From assembly GCF_021347895.1 (NCBI RefSeq), contig NC_067132.1, positions 186,001 through 250,000 of the forward strand: a stretch of DNA of 64,000 nucleotides. Reading direction: 5' to 3'. Under the pieces are notes generated by a model. It was given only the letters and a program-made list of their open reading frames with translations, searched no databases and was not told the DNA's origin. Shown piece after piece: positions 33,701-44,400 of this stretch (within the stretch, counting starts at the first letter, position 1; each line of letters opens with the position of its first letter). Source of the DNA: Acanthochromis polyacanthus (taxonomy: Eukaryota; Chordata; Actinopteri; Pomacentridae). The position numbers were made by a program, and so were the translations under genes.

Positions 33701-36518
33701 TGAATGACAGGTTCTCTGCTATAACATGCTGTTAAAACATAACGTTTAATATATATCTGCTCCAAATATCTGTCTTTATCGGTATCGGCCCTGGAAAACC
33801 CACATCCCGAGCATGTTTTCAGGTGTTCTTTTAATGATAAAGCGTCTCTTCCTGTGTTTATCGGTGCTGTTTTCAGGTTCAATGAGACGGAGCGGCTGCT
33901 GAAGGAGCTCCAGTCGGCTCACATCTCTCTGACCAAACAGAACGAAGCTCTGAGGAGGAACCAGGAAGCTCTACAGCTGCAGCAAGACAAGTAACTCCAT
34001 GATTTACACTATTTTTAATCCTTTTAAACAGGTATAATAAGCCACAGAAAGGATTGATGTCATCACTGTTAGCTGCTCCTCATATTTTAGCTCCTATGAT
34101 TAAATATTTCAGCAGATCTTACACTATATTATAGTGTCTGACACACATTTTAGGACCTCTGTTTGCTGTTTTTAGTCATAAATCCTGCTGGAAATACACT
34201 CCAGCATCTCATCTGTCCGTGTTTCTGACTCTTCTCCGTTCCTCTTTCAGGATGGCGTCGGTGTTGGAGGAGAGAGACGAAGAAATCAAATCCCTTCAGT
34301 CGGACCTGCAGAAGAAAAACAGCGACATCGCAGGTCGGTTTTATGTCAGTGCAGGGCTGTGAATCATTCTGTGGTTTTAACTGTGTTCTGTCGACACAAA
34401 CAACCACAAATGAGGAGTTTAACCACAGATTTGATGCTCATTTTGGATAATTTTGAGTGGTTTTTGGACAAGTTTCACATTGTTTTGGTCAGTTTTGAGG
34501 TCATTCTGGACCATTTGTAGTCATTTAGAACAGGTGTACTCTCATTTTTAAATAATTTTAGATACATTTTAATCATTTAGAACAGGTGTACTCTCATTTT
34601 TAAATAATTTTAGATACATTTTAATCATTTAGAACAGGTGTGCTCTCATTTTTAAATAATTTTAGATACATTTTAATCATTTAGAACAGGTGTGCTCTCA
34701 TTTTTAAATAATTTTAGATACATTTTAATCATTTAGAACAGGTGTACTCTCATTTTTAAATAATTTTAGATACATTTTAATCATTTAGAACAGGTGTGCT
34801 CTCATTTTTAAATAATTTTAGATACATTTTAATCATTTAGAACAGGTGTACTCTCATTTTTAAATAATTTTAGACAAATTTTAATCATTTAGAAAAGGTG
34901 TACTCTCATTTTTAAATAATTTTAGATACATTTTAATCATTTAGAACAGGTGTACTCTCATTTTTAAATAATTTTAGATACATTTTAATCATTTAGAACA
35001 GGTGTACTCTCATTTTTAAATAATTTTAGATACATTTTAATCATTTAGAACAGGTGTACTCTCATTTTTAAATAATTTTAGATACATTTTAATCATTTAG
35101 AACAGGTGTACTCTCATTTTTAAATAATTTTAGATACATTTTAATCATTTAGAACAGGTGTACTCTCATTTTTAAATAATTTTAGATACATTTTAATCAT
35201 TTAGAACAGGTGTACTCTCATTTTTAAATAATTTTAGACAAATTTTAATCATTTAGAACAGGTGTGCTCTCATTTTTAAATAATTTTAGATACATTTTAA
35301 TCATTTAGAACAGGTGTACTCTCATTTTTAAATAATTTTAGATACATTTTAATCATTTAGAACAGGTGTACTCTCATTTTTAAATAATTTTAGACAAATT
35401 TTAATCATTTAGAACAGGTGTGCTCTCATTTTTAAATAATTTTAGATACATTTTAATCATTTAGAACAGGTGTACTCTCATTTTTAAATAATTTTAGATA
35501 CATTTTAATCATTTAGAACAGGTGTGCTCTCATTTTTAAATAATTTTAGACAAATTTTAATCATTTAGAACAGGTGTACTCTCATTTTTAAATAATTTTA
35601 GATACATTTTAATCATTTAGAACAGGTGTGCTCTCATTTTTAAATAATTTTAGACAAATTTTAATCATTTAGAACAGGTGTAATATCAACTTAGAGGATT
35701 TTTGAGTCATCACAATTTGTAATGCTTTAGTACAGGTGTCATGTCATTTATGGACCGTTTTTGAGTCATTACTGACAATTTTTAATAAGTTAGAACAGGT
35801 GTAATGTAATTTTAGACCATTTTAAAATAATTTTAGACTATTTTTAATGATTTAGAACATGTGTAATGTCATTGTAGGTGACTTTTGAGTAACTTTACAC
35901 AATTTTTAATCATTTCAAACAGGTGTGATGTCATTTTGGACCATTTTTGAGTAATTTTAGAACAGGTTTAATGTAATTTAGATGACTTTTGTGTAATTTT
36001 TGGATCGCTTGTGAGTCATTTTGGACAAAATCAAACCTTTTCTGTGTTTCTGGCAGGTCTGCGTGTTGAACTTCAGGCCGAGGAGGACAAAGTGAAGGAG
36101 AAAGACCAGGAGAGGAGAGAGCTGGAGGACACGGTGGACGTTCTGAGGAAGGAACTGAACAAAACGGAGCAGGCCAGGAAGGACGCCAGCATCAAGGTGA
36201 ACCCGGACGTCTGTTTTTGTCTTTAGAGCCCCGAAACTTTCTAACATTCTAATGAGAACTTTTGAGCAATTATGGACAGTTTTTAATAATTTCAGACTGG
36301 TGTAATGTGAACTTAGATGACTTCTGGGTGATTATGGGCAGCTTTATGGACAGTCATTTCTTGCTTTCCAGGCGTCGTCTCTGGAGCTGCAGAAGAGTCA
36401 GCTGGAGGCGAAGCTGAAGCACAAGGAGGACGAGTTGAACAAACACTCGGCGATGATCGCGATGATCCACAGCCTGAGCAGCGGGAAGATGAAGAACGAC
36501 GTCAACCTGTCGCTCTGA
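15744..36518 (+). CDS. cip2a: Cellular inhibitor of PP2A (CIP2A), 21 coding exons; 5' exons damaged by apparent indels
   Basis: CIP2A restrains B56-type PP2A, protects MYC from dephosphorylation and, with TOPBP1, tethers broken mitotic chromosomes. Coding exons: 15744-15844, 16866-17008, 17343-17452, 19104(uncertain)-19223, 19326-19422, 22314-22436, 24819-24964, 25047-25122, 26492-26731, 27591-27753, 27842-27989, 29105-29204, 29277-29395, 30431-30611, 31151-31225, 32055-32165, 32398-32594, 33877-33990, 34251-34333, 36057-36196, 36372-36518. Phases agree from exon 5 to the stop. The product is about 910 residues (human 905): an armadillo-like N-terminal half (for example [32 protein letters not shown]) and a C-terminal coiled coil from about exon 15, ending [12 protein letters not shown]. 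The start ATG heads [11 protein letters not shown], like the human start. Exons 1 and 2 each need added bases to stay open, and a 25-N gap touches exon 4; assembly error is the likeliest cause. Confidence 0.95.
17963..18865. mobile_element. hAT-like non-autonomous DNA transposon with internal GACAAAA-type repeat
   Basis: The left end CAGGGGTGTCAAACTCA is matched in inverse by the right end TTTGACACCCCTG. Flanks GACTAGTG and ATGTAGTG agree at most positions, consistent with a decayed 8-bp hAT duplication. The interior (about 18290-18670) is a degenerate run of GACAAAA and ACAAAATGA words. It lies in cip2a intron 3 and encodes nothing recognisable; partial relatives lie at 22740-23030, 28385-28785 and 50215-50425. 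Confidence 0.75.
19109..19133. other. Assembly gap (25 N)
   Basis: A run of exactly 25 N, probably a placeholder of fixed size. It sits at the 5' edge of cip2a exon 4. The codon frame for VLQKLTYN starts at 19138, so either the acceptor is the GCAG right after the gap or the exon start lies inside or before it. Confidence 0.99.
19540..19632 (+). mobile_element. LINE/SINE-type 3' tail
   Basis: The word GGGCTCCAGCACCCCCCCGT, followed by GTGACCCTAGTGAGGATAAA and a GGATGGATGGAT tail, is a familiar 3' end of fish short retroelements. Only the tail is present. It lies in cip2a intron 5. Confidence 0.55.
19745..22110 (+). repeat. 20-bp minisatellite, roughly 110-120 copies, in cip2a intron 5
   Basis: The unit is GTTAAAGTTGCTCTATATTA with frequent variants at the last bases (TTGG, TTCG, TTTG) and at TATA/TACA. 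It is degenerate at the left edge (19745-20030) and tight through the centre. It fills most of the 2.9-kb intron. A related array with the same core word lies in intron 8. Confidence 0.95.
22740..23030 (+). mobile_element. Truncated copy of the CAGGGGTGTCAAACTC hAT-like element
   Basis: The right two thirds match the copy at 17963-18865, including CCCTCTGGAG and the terminal GACACCCCTG. The left end is missing. It lies in cip2a intron 6. Confidence 0.65.
23031..24818. other. cip2a intron 6, remainder
   Basis: About 1.8 kb of AT-rich intron with no recognised element or exon. A pyrimidine-rich acceptor ending TTATCAG precedes exon 7. Confidence 0.5.
25385..26455 (+). repeat. About 21-bp minisatellite in cip2a intron 8, related to the intron 5 array
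   Basis: The unit is GTTAAAGTTGCTCTAAAATGA, sharing the 15-base core GTTAAAGTTGCTCTA with the 20-bp unit of intron 5. Roughly 50 degenerate copies fill most of the intron. Confidence 0.92.
27754..27841 (+). other. cip2a: U12-type AT-AC intron (cip2a intron 10)
   Basis: The intron starts ATATCCTTTT, which matches the minor-spliceosome 5' consensus ATATCCTTT, and ends AC. A branch-site word CCTTGAC (27827-27833) lies about ten bases before the 3' end, as U12 introns require. Joining 27753 to 27842 gives [18 protein letters not shown], which matches the human LLTLCGDD region. No GT donor near the end of exon 10 would preserve the frame. At 88 bp it is very short. Confidence 0.85.
28385..28785. 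repeat. Degenerate GACAAAA-type tract in cip2a intron 11
   Basis: About 400 bases of ACAAAAATGAGACAAAA-like words, the same internal sequence as in the hAT-like element at 17963-18865. No terminal repeats were seen here. Confidence 0.7.
29640..30375. repeat. Degenerate TTTTGGAC-family repeat in cip2a intron 13
   Basis: Recurring words GAGTCATTTTGGACA and GGACAATTTTTGAGTCA at irregular 25-60 bp spacing. This is a diverged member of the family that is tandemly expanded in introns 15, 17 and 19 and in the 3' flank. Confidence 0.8.
31285..31745. repeat. TTTTGGAC-family repeat in cip2a intron 15
   Basis: Repeated CATTTTGGACATGTTTT and GACAGGTTTCACAT words at 30-50 bp spacing, degenerate. The minus-strand frame through it (31502-31717) is a repeat artefact. 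Confidence 0.8.
32800..33615. repeat. TTTTGGAC-family minisatellite in cip2a intron 17
   Basis: It is degenerate at the left. From about 33255 to 33590 it becomes a near-regular array of about 42 bp per unit, each with TTTAGAACAGGTATAATGTC and ATTTTGGACC followed by a T run. About eight regular copies. Confidence 0.9.
34435..36030. repeat. About 52-bp minisatellite in cip2a intron 19 (TTTTGGAC family)
   Basis: From about 34515 to 35680 the unit is about 52 bp, containing TTTAGAACAGGTGTACTCTC and TTTTAAATAATTTTAGATAC. About 22 copies differ mainly at TGTACTC/TGTGCTC and GATACATT/GACAAATT. The right edge (35690-36030) decays into the generic GAGTCATTTTGGAC repeat. Confidence 0.95.
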
Positions 36519-36607
36519 GCAGCGAAGCAGATGAGTTCCTGAGGAAAAACTCGATTTTAAAAACATTCATGGACTTTTTTAAAGCTCAAATGAACCATTT
36601 TACAGTT

Positions 36608-36701
36608 AATAAAACACACTAGATGAACTCTGTTAAACCTGTGTGTTAAACGTTTAAATGTTTGTCTTGTGTGTGTCTGTTTTTATTGTTTAGTGAATAA
36701 A
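36608..36701 (+). terminator. cip2a: cip2a polyadenylation signals
   Basis: AATAAA occurs at 36608-36613 and again at 36696-36701, 90 and 178 bases after the stop codon, with GT-rich sequence between and after them. Either could define the 3' end. Confidence 0.65.
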
Positions 36702-36889
36702 TGATGGATCTGTTCCAGATTCCAGATCAGATTCATGTTCGTTTGCGCGACTTGTTTGTCTTTGCAAACTGGAAAAACCTTTATTGTTTTATATCAGGAG
36801 ACATCAGTCATTCAGTGTGGAGATTTATGGCCTGACAGCAGCAAAGGGGGCCGAAATATCTGTAGAAAAATGTACACAAGTTCCTCTTT

Positions 36890-38200
36890 TAATCATTTAC
36901 AACTCGTATAATGTCATTTTAGATGACTTTGGAGTGATTCTGGACGATTTCTCAGTCATTTTGGCCAAATTTTCAATAACTTAAAATGGGTTTCATTTCC
37001 TTTTGGATAACTTTTAAGTAATAATGGACACATTTTAATCATTTACAACATTTCGTGTCACTTTGCATGACTTTTGAGAGATTTTGTGCAATTATTAACC
37101 ATTTTAGAACAGATTTCATGGCATTTTTGATGACTTTTGAGTAATTCTGGACCATTTTTAATCATTCACCGCAGATGTTATGTTATTTTAGATGACTTTG
37201 GAGTGATTCTGAACTATTTTTGACTAACTTTAAAGTAATTATGGACAAATTTTGGGTCTTTCTGCACATTACTTAAACATTTAGAACAAGTTTCATGTCA
37301 TTTTTAAACAACTTCTGAGTAACTTTGCACAATTTTTGAGACATTTTGGACAATTTGTAATCATTTAGAACAAGTTTCATGTCATTTTTAAACGACTTCT
37401 GAGTAATTTTGCACAATGTTTGAGCCATTTTGGACAATTTTTAATCATTTATAACAATTTTCATGTCATTTTTAAACGACTCCTGAGTAATTTTGCACAA
37501 TTTTTGAGCCATTTTGGACAATTTGTAATCATTTGAAACAAGTTTCATGTCATTTTAAACAACTTTTGAGTAATTTTGCACAATTTTTGAGCCATTTTGG
37601 ACAATTTGTAATCATTTGAAACAAGTTTCATGTCATTTTAAACAACTTTTGAGTAATTTTGCACATTTTTTGAGCCATTTTGGACAATTATTAATCATTT
37701 AGAACAAGTTTCATGTCATTTTAGATGACTTTTGAGTAATTTTGCACAATATTTGAGCCATTTTGGACACTTTTTAAAAATTTAAAACAAGTTTCATGTC
37801 ATTTTAGATGACTTTTGAGTAATTTTCCACAATGTTTAAGTTATTTTGGAAAATTTGTAATCATTTAGAACAAGTTTCATGTGATTTTAGATGACTTTTG
37901 AGTAATTTTGCACAATTTTTGAGTTATTTTGGGAAATTTGTAATCATTTAGAACAAGTTTCATGTCATTTTAGATGACTTTTGAGTAATTTTGCACAATT
38001 TTTGAGCCATTTTGGGAAATTTGTAATCATTTAGAACAAGTTTCATGTCATTTTAGATGACTTCTGAGTAACTTTGCACAATTTTTGAGCCATTTTGGAC
38101 AATTTGTAATCATTTAGAACAAGTTTCATGTCATTTTAGATGACTTTTGAGTAATTTTGCACAATTTTTGAGTTATTTTGGAAAATTTTTAATCATTTAG
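36890..38200. repeat. About 83-bp minisatellite (TTTTGGAC family) between cip2a and chrnd
   Basis: The regular part (about 37250-38195) repeats TCATTTAGAACAAGTTTCAT, GATGACTTTTGAGTAATTTT and GAGCCATTTTGGACAATTTG with a period near 83 bp. It fills most of the 2-kb intergenic interval and belongs to the same family as the cip2a intron arrays. Confidence 0.9.
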
Positions 38201-38415
38201 AACACAAGTATATCCGGCCCGCGAGATAAAAAGACATTTTTGAAAACGTATGTCCAAGTGTAACCGACATGAAACCGCCCTGGGACAAAGCTCTTGGACT
38301 TACAGCAGATTAGGTTGATGTTCTCACTGTATGCGAGGCTCCTCCTGGCTCTTTGTGTTTCCCGGCAGACTCAGTGCTGCCGTCTGCTTTCTATTTTCTC
38401 CTCTCGGTGTTTCTG

Positions 38416-38421
38416 CAGCTG
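38416..38421 (+). promoter_or_regulatory. chrnd: Candidate E-box upstream of chrnd
   Basis: CAGCTG lies 63 bases before the chrnd start codon. Muscle acetylcholine receptor subunit genes are driven by MyoD-family factors through such E-boxes. A single hexamer is weak evidence, and this one may lie in the 5' untranslated region. Confidence 0.25.
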
Positions 38422-38483
38422 CCGTCCGTCGATCATTCGGGATTCTGGCAGAAGGTCGATGAGCAGAAGGACTTCAGTCGGCC

Positions 38484-41400
38484 ATGGAGCTTCAACGGGC
38501 AGCACTGGTCGCCTCGTTCCTGCTCACTCTGCTGTCATCGGGTAAGAAAATTATAAGTTTATGTGTTAAACTCAGATTCATACGGTTCCTCAGAGGCCTA
38601 AACTGACTTTTCTGATGCTAAATTTGACTGGAAATATCAGTGTAAATGTATTATCTTCATTTTCAGAAAGCTTTTTCTTGTAAAACCTGCTTTAATCCCA
38701 TGTAAAACAGGACTCCAGGAAGCAAAAAGCAACAATTCTGATCAGCGATTCATCACTTTAAATCCTTCCTTTTAAAGAAAATGTAAATATTGAGTAATTT
38801 TTCAAGTCTTTTTTGTAGTAATTGGACCTAATAAGCAGTATAAATGTGTCACCTGGATTTTTTTTAGAGGCCAAATGATACATTTTCTAATTAATCGTTG
38901 GTGAAATCAGCAGTTGCAGCCCCAAATTAGTCCTTTATATAAAATTTTGTTGTCAAAAGCAGGACAAATTAGTTAAAAATGACAGAATGTGAAGCATAAA
39001 TGATAATAAAATTAACAGTTGGAGTCTCACTTTAGTCATTTAAATGAGAAATCAGTTAAAAAAGGATGAATCAGCTTAAAAGAACAGAATATAAATGTTA
39101 AATAATAATGTAATAAGCAGTGACAGCCCCATTTTAATTCTTTAAATATAAAACTCTTGTCAAAAACTGGATTAATTAGCTAAAAATTGTAGAAAGTCTA
39201 AGGTAATTGATAATGAAATTTGCAGTTGGAGCAGATATTTGTCTTTTAAATGAAAAGTAGTTGTCAAAAACGAGCCAAGTTTGCTGAAAAAGCAGAATGG
39301 AAATGAGTGAAATTAATATTTCCAGCCCCATTTTAGTCCTTTAAATGTAAAATACTTGTCAAAAACATGGTAAATGACTTAAAAATACAGAATGTAAAGG
39401 ATAATTGGTGGTTAATTAGTAGTTACAGCCCCACTTTAGTCCTTTAAATGCAAAATAGTTATGAAAAAATGGATAAATTAACTAAAAATACAGCATGTAA
39501 AGAATAATTGGGAGTTAAATTAGCAGCTGCAGCTCCACTTTGGTCCTTTAAATGTAAAATATTTTTCAAAAACATGTGTAGAAGAGCCAAAAGAGCAGAA
39601 ATTTGTGGCCGAGTGGAGGTAAAATGAAAACAAGCGTGGCGGTTCAGGGGTTAAACGTCGGCCGGTTTTGTGCAGCAGCTGCGATGAACTGAAACCTGAG
39701 CAGCATGAAAACATTCACACACTCCTGGTTTGTTTTCCTCAGTGAATGCCAGAGAAGTCTTTGTTTACTGTTCATTTATATACAGTAAACACAAAGAGTC
39801 AAAAAGTTGTTAAATTCCCTAAAAAATATCTGACAAACCTGTGATGTTATTTGAAAGAAATGCTATGTATATTAGGGCCTGAAAACTGATTATCATTATT
39901 TTTAAAGCGGAATTTTACAGATTTTAAATGATAAATGACGTCTACTTCAAAAAAAAACTGCGTATTAGACCCTCCAGAAAAACGCGAGTATGCGATCGCA
40001 TGAATTCCCGCATTAATCATAAAAATGCCGCTGATTACGTGGGGGTCAATTATTTCCCAAAAGGCCGCATAATCCCCGCAAAACAGCGCATAATTCCCAC
40101 AAGAATCTCACATTTCCACGAAAAAAAAGAGAAATATGCGGGTCCCGCTTGACTTCACAATTTCCGCATAAAATGAGAAAACTATAACCGATATAAATGG
40201 AGTTGTGAGTTTTTATGTGACGGCCTGCCTGACGTCATCAGTTCACGCATTCACACACACACTGGAAGCACGAGCTGATGTGGAGCGCAGCGCTCAGAGA
40301 CGAATCAAGGATTTTAGCCCGCTGAATCAAGGATTTTAGCCCGCGGAATCAAGGATTTAGTCCACATTATCAAGGATTTTAGCCCACATAATCAAGGATT
40401 TTAGTCCGCGGAATCAAGGATTTTAGCCCGCTGAATTAAGGATTTTAGCCCGCTAAATCAAGGATTTTAGCCCACATAATCAAGGATTTTAGCCCGCTGA
40501 ATCAAGGATTTTAGCCCGCTGAATCAAGGATTTTAGCCCACATAATCAAGGATTTTAGTCCGCGGAATCAAGGATTTTAGCCCGCTGAATCAAGGAATTT
40601 AGCCCACATAATCAAGGATTTTAGCCCGCGGAATCAAGGATTTTAGCCCGCTGAATCAAGGATTTTAGCCCACATAATCAAGGATTTTAGTCCGCGGAAT
40701 CAAGGATTTTAGCCCACATAATCAAGGATTTTAGCCCGCGGAATCAAGGATTTTAGCCTGCGGAATCAAGGATTTTAGCCTGCGGAATCAAAGATTGTCT
40801 AGCATATTATCATGTTCTGCTTTCAGTTTTTGTCCAAAAAGCAGTCAAAATTTGATAAAATAAAAATGTCACATTTTAAAGCTGGTTCAAGCAGATTTGG
40901 GGCATTTTTGACTTAAAATGTTTAACTAATTAGCAAAATTGTTGCCGTTTCTTATTTCAACCATCTTATTATCTCTATAATGGAGGGTAAAAGGGGCCCA
41001 GCAACAACTTTTTGGCACCGTTCAAGGTTAATTTGCACATTTTGGGGGTAATTATTGTTCCTAAATACTCAAATCTGAGCTTTTTGGATCTCTTCTGTAT
41101 GTTGAATTGGTTAAAATGTAACTTAAATTGCGTTTGCAGCGTGCTGGTGCAGGAACGAGGAGGAGCGTCTGATCAACTACCTGATGAAAGAGAAGGGCTA
41201 CAACAAAGAGCTGCGACCGGTGGAGAGGCAGCAGGATGCCGTGGACGTCTACCTCGCCCTCACGCTCTCCAACCTCATCTCTCTGGTACAAATATGGAGT
41301 TTTAGCTTAAAGATAAAATAAAATGAAGCTCCAGACACATCCAGGTTTCTGTGACGTTCTGAAATGATTCAAAAATGAGCTAAAGTCTTCATTAAATCTT

Positions 41401-44400
41401 CCAATTTGCTTGCAGAAAGAAGTTGATGAGACGCTGCTGACAAACGTTTGGATAGATCACGTAAGTAAAAGTCTTTTTTTACATTTTTATTTGAAGTTTT
41501 TGCAGTTATTTGTTTCTAAAGTCTGTCTGTGCTGCGACAGACGTGGATTGACTACAGATTATCGTGGAATTCGACGGAGTTCGACGGCATCGAGGCGCTT
41601 CGTCTGCCAACCACCATGCTGTGGCTGCCAGAGATAGTGCTGGAAAACAAGTACGACTCTTTGTTTATCCATTGTTTAAGACTTCTTGGTTCAAATTTAT
41701 ACCATTTTTTGTTTTAAGTTATTTTACCAGCAGTGAGTAATATTTTATGCAGATGATACCCTCCTTTAGTTCACCAAAGTGCAATATCCTGGTATTTTCC
41801 ACAGATTTCCTAAAAATTTGACATGCGTTTTCCAGAAACTCTTGACTTTTTCCAGATAGATATACATTTTTTATGTGAGAGTGAATAGTGTCACTTTATT
41901 TATAGAGAAACCTTTTAAATCGGAGGTAAAAAGAGATTCACAAGGCAGCAAAACAAGACAAAAACTCCTAAAATCGTCAGGTTTTGAAAGACGAATAAAA
42001 GTAGCCTAGACAACCCACGGCAACGAATTTAATTCTCTGCCAGGGTGGGTCTAGTTACCCTCCATAAAGCTCGAGGTTGGATGCTCCTAAAACTGGCCGG
42101 ACCAATCACCATGAAGTGTAGAGTCAGAAGGCGGGCGTAGCTAAGTGACGACAGAGGCGCGACGATTCTGACAGAAACAACCGGCGCACAATAAACAGTT
42201 ATCTTTCGACTCGGCTTTGGCCACAGCCCTTAAAGATTTGAAGCTAAAATTCAACTTGAAAGACAAACAAAGGACGGCACTGAAGTGTTTCATTGAGAAG
42301 AAAGACGTATTTGGACTTATGCCGACGGGATATGGCAAATCCTTAATATACCAGTTGGCTCCGCTGGTTGGGAAGCTAATGGGACTTAGCCACAATCCGC
42401 CGGCGCTCTAGGAACTCCGTCAGCCTATTCGTTGCGCTGATTGGTTGTATACCTACCCAACTGCTGCAGAGGGATTTGAAAGACAACCTTTTAGCCCGCC
42501 TCCCTCCCTGTCGAGCGTTCCTAGACCCTTGTGTCTTAAGAGCTGGGTCTAGCGCGGCTAGGCTACAATAAAAGCACTGTTTGGTGAATAAAAACTCACA
42601 CAATGTTGGAAAATGTAAAACCAGTTTTTAAAAGAAATAAAGGATGGTTCAAAAGCAGGAAATATTAGAAAAGGAAACCAGTTAAACAGTCACAGTAAGC
42701 TCCATGTCTTCCTCTCCTCTTGATCTTAGCGAGAAAATTTAGCAAAAAGAAAAGATAATTTCCATCACACATCTCTCTCTCTCTCTCACTTTGTCCAGGG
42801 CTCCAGACTGCGACTAAATGGTCGCATTTTGTGACCAAAATTTGAGCGAGTGTGAGTAAATTTTTCATCTACTCGCGCATGTGCGACCAGTAAATTTGCT
42901 GATTTTTAAAAATTACTATTGAGTATTTTTTGTTGCTGACAAACTTCTGCTCCACACTTCAGCCCAGTAGACAGTAATGCGCAAATGAGCTGGTTTAACC
43001 GACATTAACTCCAAAAGAAGAAGGCGGGCCAATGTGTGTGAGAGCGGGGGGCAAATGACGGTGAAGCTCCTGCGGTTTCACAAAGCCTTCATTTACGTTC
43101 AGCCTTATTTTGAACATAAAATAAGCCTGAACGCTCCTTTCTTGTCTCCATTCCAGCTGCTTCTAAGTTTAGACACATCCTTTGCTAGACAGCAACAGTG
43201 GAACCATTTTCTTTCATCTTTACGTGGATTTTCGGACTTTTCTGCAGCGTCTTCGTCATGTCAAGAAACCTCTTCCTCAAGAAACACTTCCTGTGCCGCT
43301 GAAATGGTCACAAAATAAAAGCCCGTAGCATTAAAAATATGCATTCAAAATAAAAGCCTTTAGGAAATGGTTATTTTAGCACTAGCAAAACAAAGGCTTG
43401 CCAAAACTGATGAACAGATCAACAGACATTTATAAGACTAATTTACACGTGATTCAGTATAAATACATAACGTGCACATGCATAACACATGCCTGTACTC
43501 AGCACAAGGTCTTTTTTAGTACAGATTTCATCAACTGAGCAGCCTTGGTGGAGTACTGCGCTCTCTGAGTGCTTTTCTTGTTATGTTTTGTCAACTGCTG
43601 CACAATAAATTGTGAATTGAAAACATAGTTTCTGCATTTATTGTGCAAGTATTTATACAGTGAAAATGAGAGGAAATGTGAATAATTACTTTGCAAGTCG
43701 ATATTGGTGTGCACCCCTAAATTTTCTGGTTGTGCTGCTAAAATTCTAAGTTAGGGGGCACTGTGCTCCTAGGAAAAAAGTTAGTCTGGAGCCCTGATGT
43801 CTATCCATTGTTTAAGACTTCTAGGTTCAAATTTATTCCATTTTTTGTAATTTTTTTTGTTTGTTTGATTTTTTAATTTACCATCAATGAATAATATTTT
43901 ACGCAGATGACACCCTCCTTTGTTACTCCAAAGTGCAATACCCGATATCTTCACGGATTTCCTTAAAGTTTGACGTGTGTTTCCCACAAACTCTTGATTT
44001 TTTTCCAGATAGATTATTTATCCTCTCGGGGAAATTCAAGGTTTCCAGTTGCTCACACATGTTGCCATTTAAATAAAAGTTAGGAAACTAATGTGCAAAC
44101 GAACGTACAGTTAACATGTAGGCCGTGCTGGTTGAAGAAATCGCTGGTGTTACCATGAAAAGAGTTCTTAAAAGTCTGAATAAATCGGAGATAGTCAAGC
44201 AGAACGATTCAAGATCGTTCTGATAAATTCTGTATTCTTAAAGAGATAATCACCAAACACCTCGATTTGGAGTTTCTTTCGAGTTTAAAGCCTCTTACTG
44301 CTCCTGATGTGTTTCTACTTTGGCGATAATCTGGATCAAAGCGGTGATTTTTTCCCAGTAACGACGCCCAGTTCCAGGTGGCCTACTACAGTAACGTACT

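Noticed and set aside
34515..35680. Regular 52-bp repeats that look like an array of repeats and spacers
   Set aside because: There are no unique spacers: the whole unit is repeated. The array lies in a vertebrate intron between two cip2a exons, so it is a minisatellite, not a CRISPR.
15744..36518. cip2a as a pseudogene because of stops in exons 1 and 2
   Set aside because: All exons from 5 to 21 are open with correct splice sites and phases. The lesions are single bases at homopolymers close to an assembly gap, so sequencing error is the better explanation.
42217..42411. A complete small helicase protein starting at 42217
   Set aside because: The start is TTG, no ATG exists in the open frame, and only the motif I region is present. 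It is treated as a helicase fragment inside a transposon.
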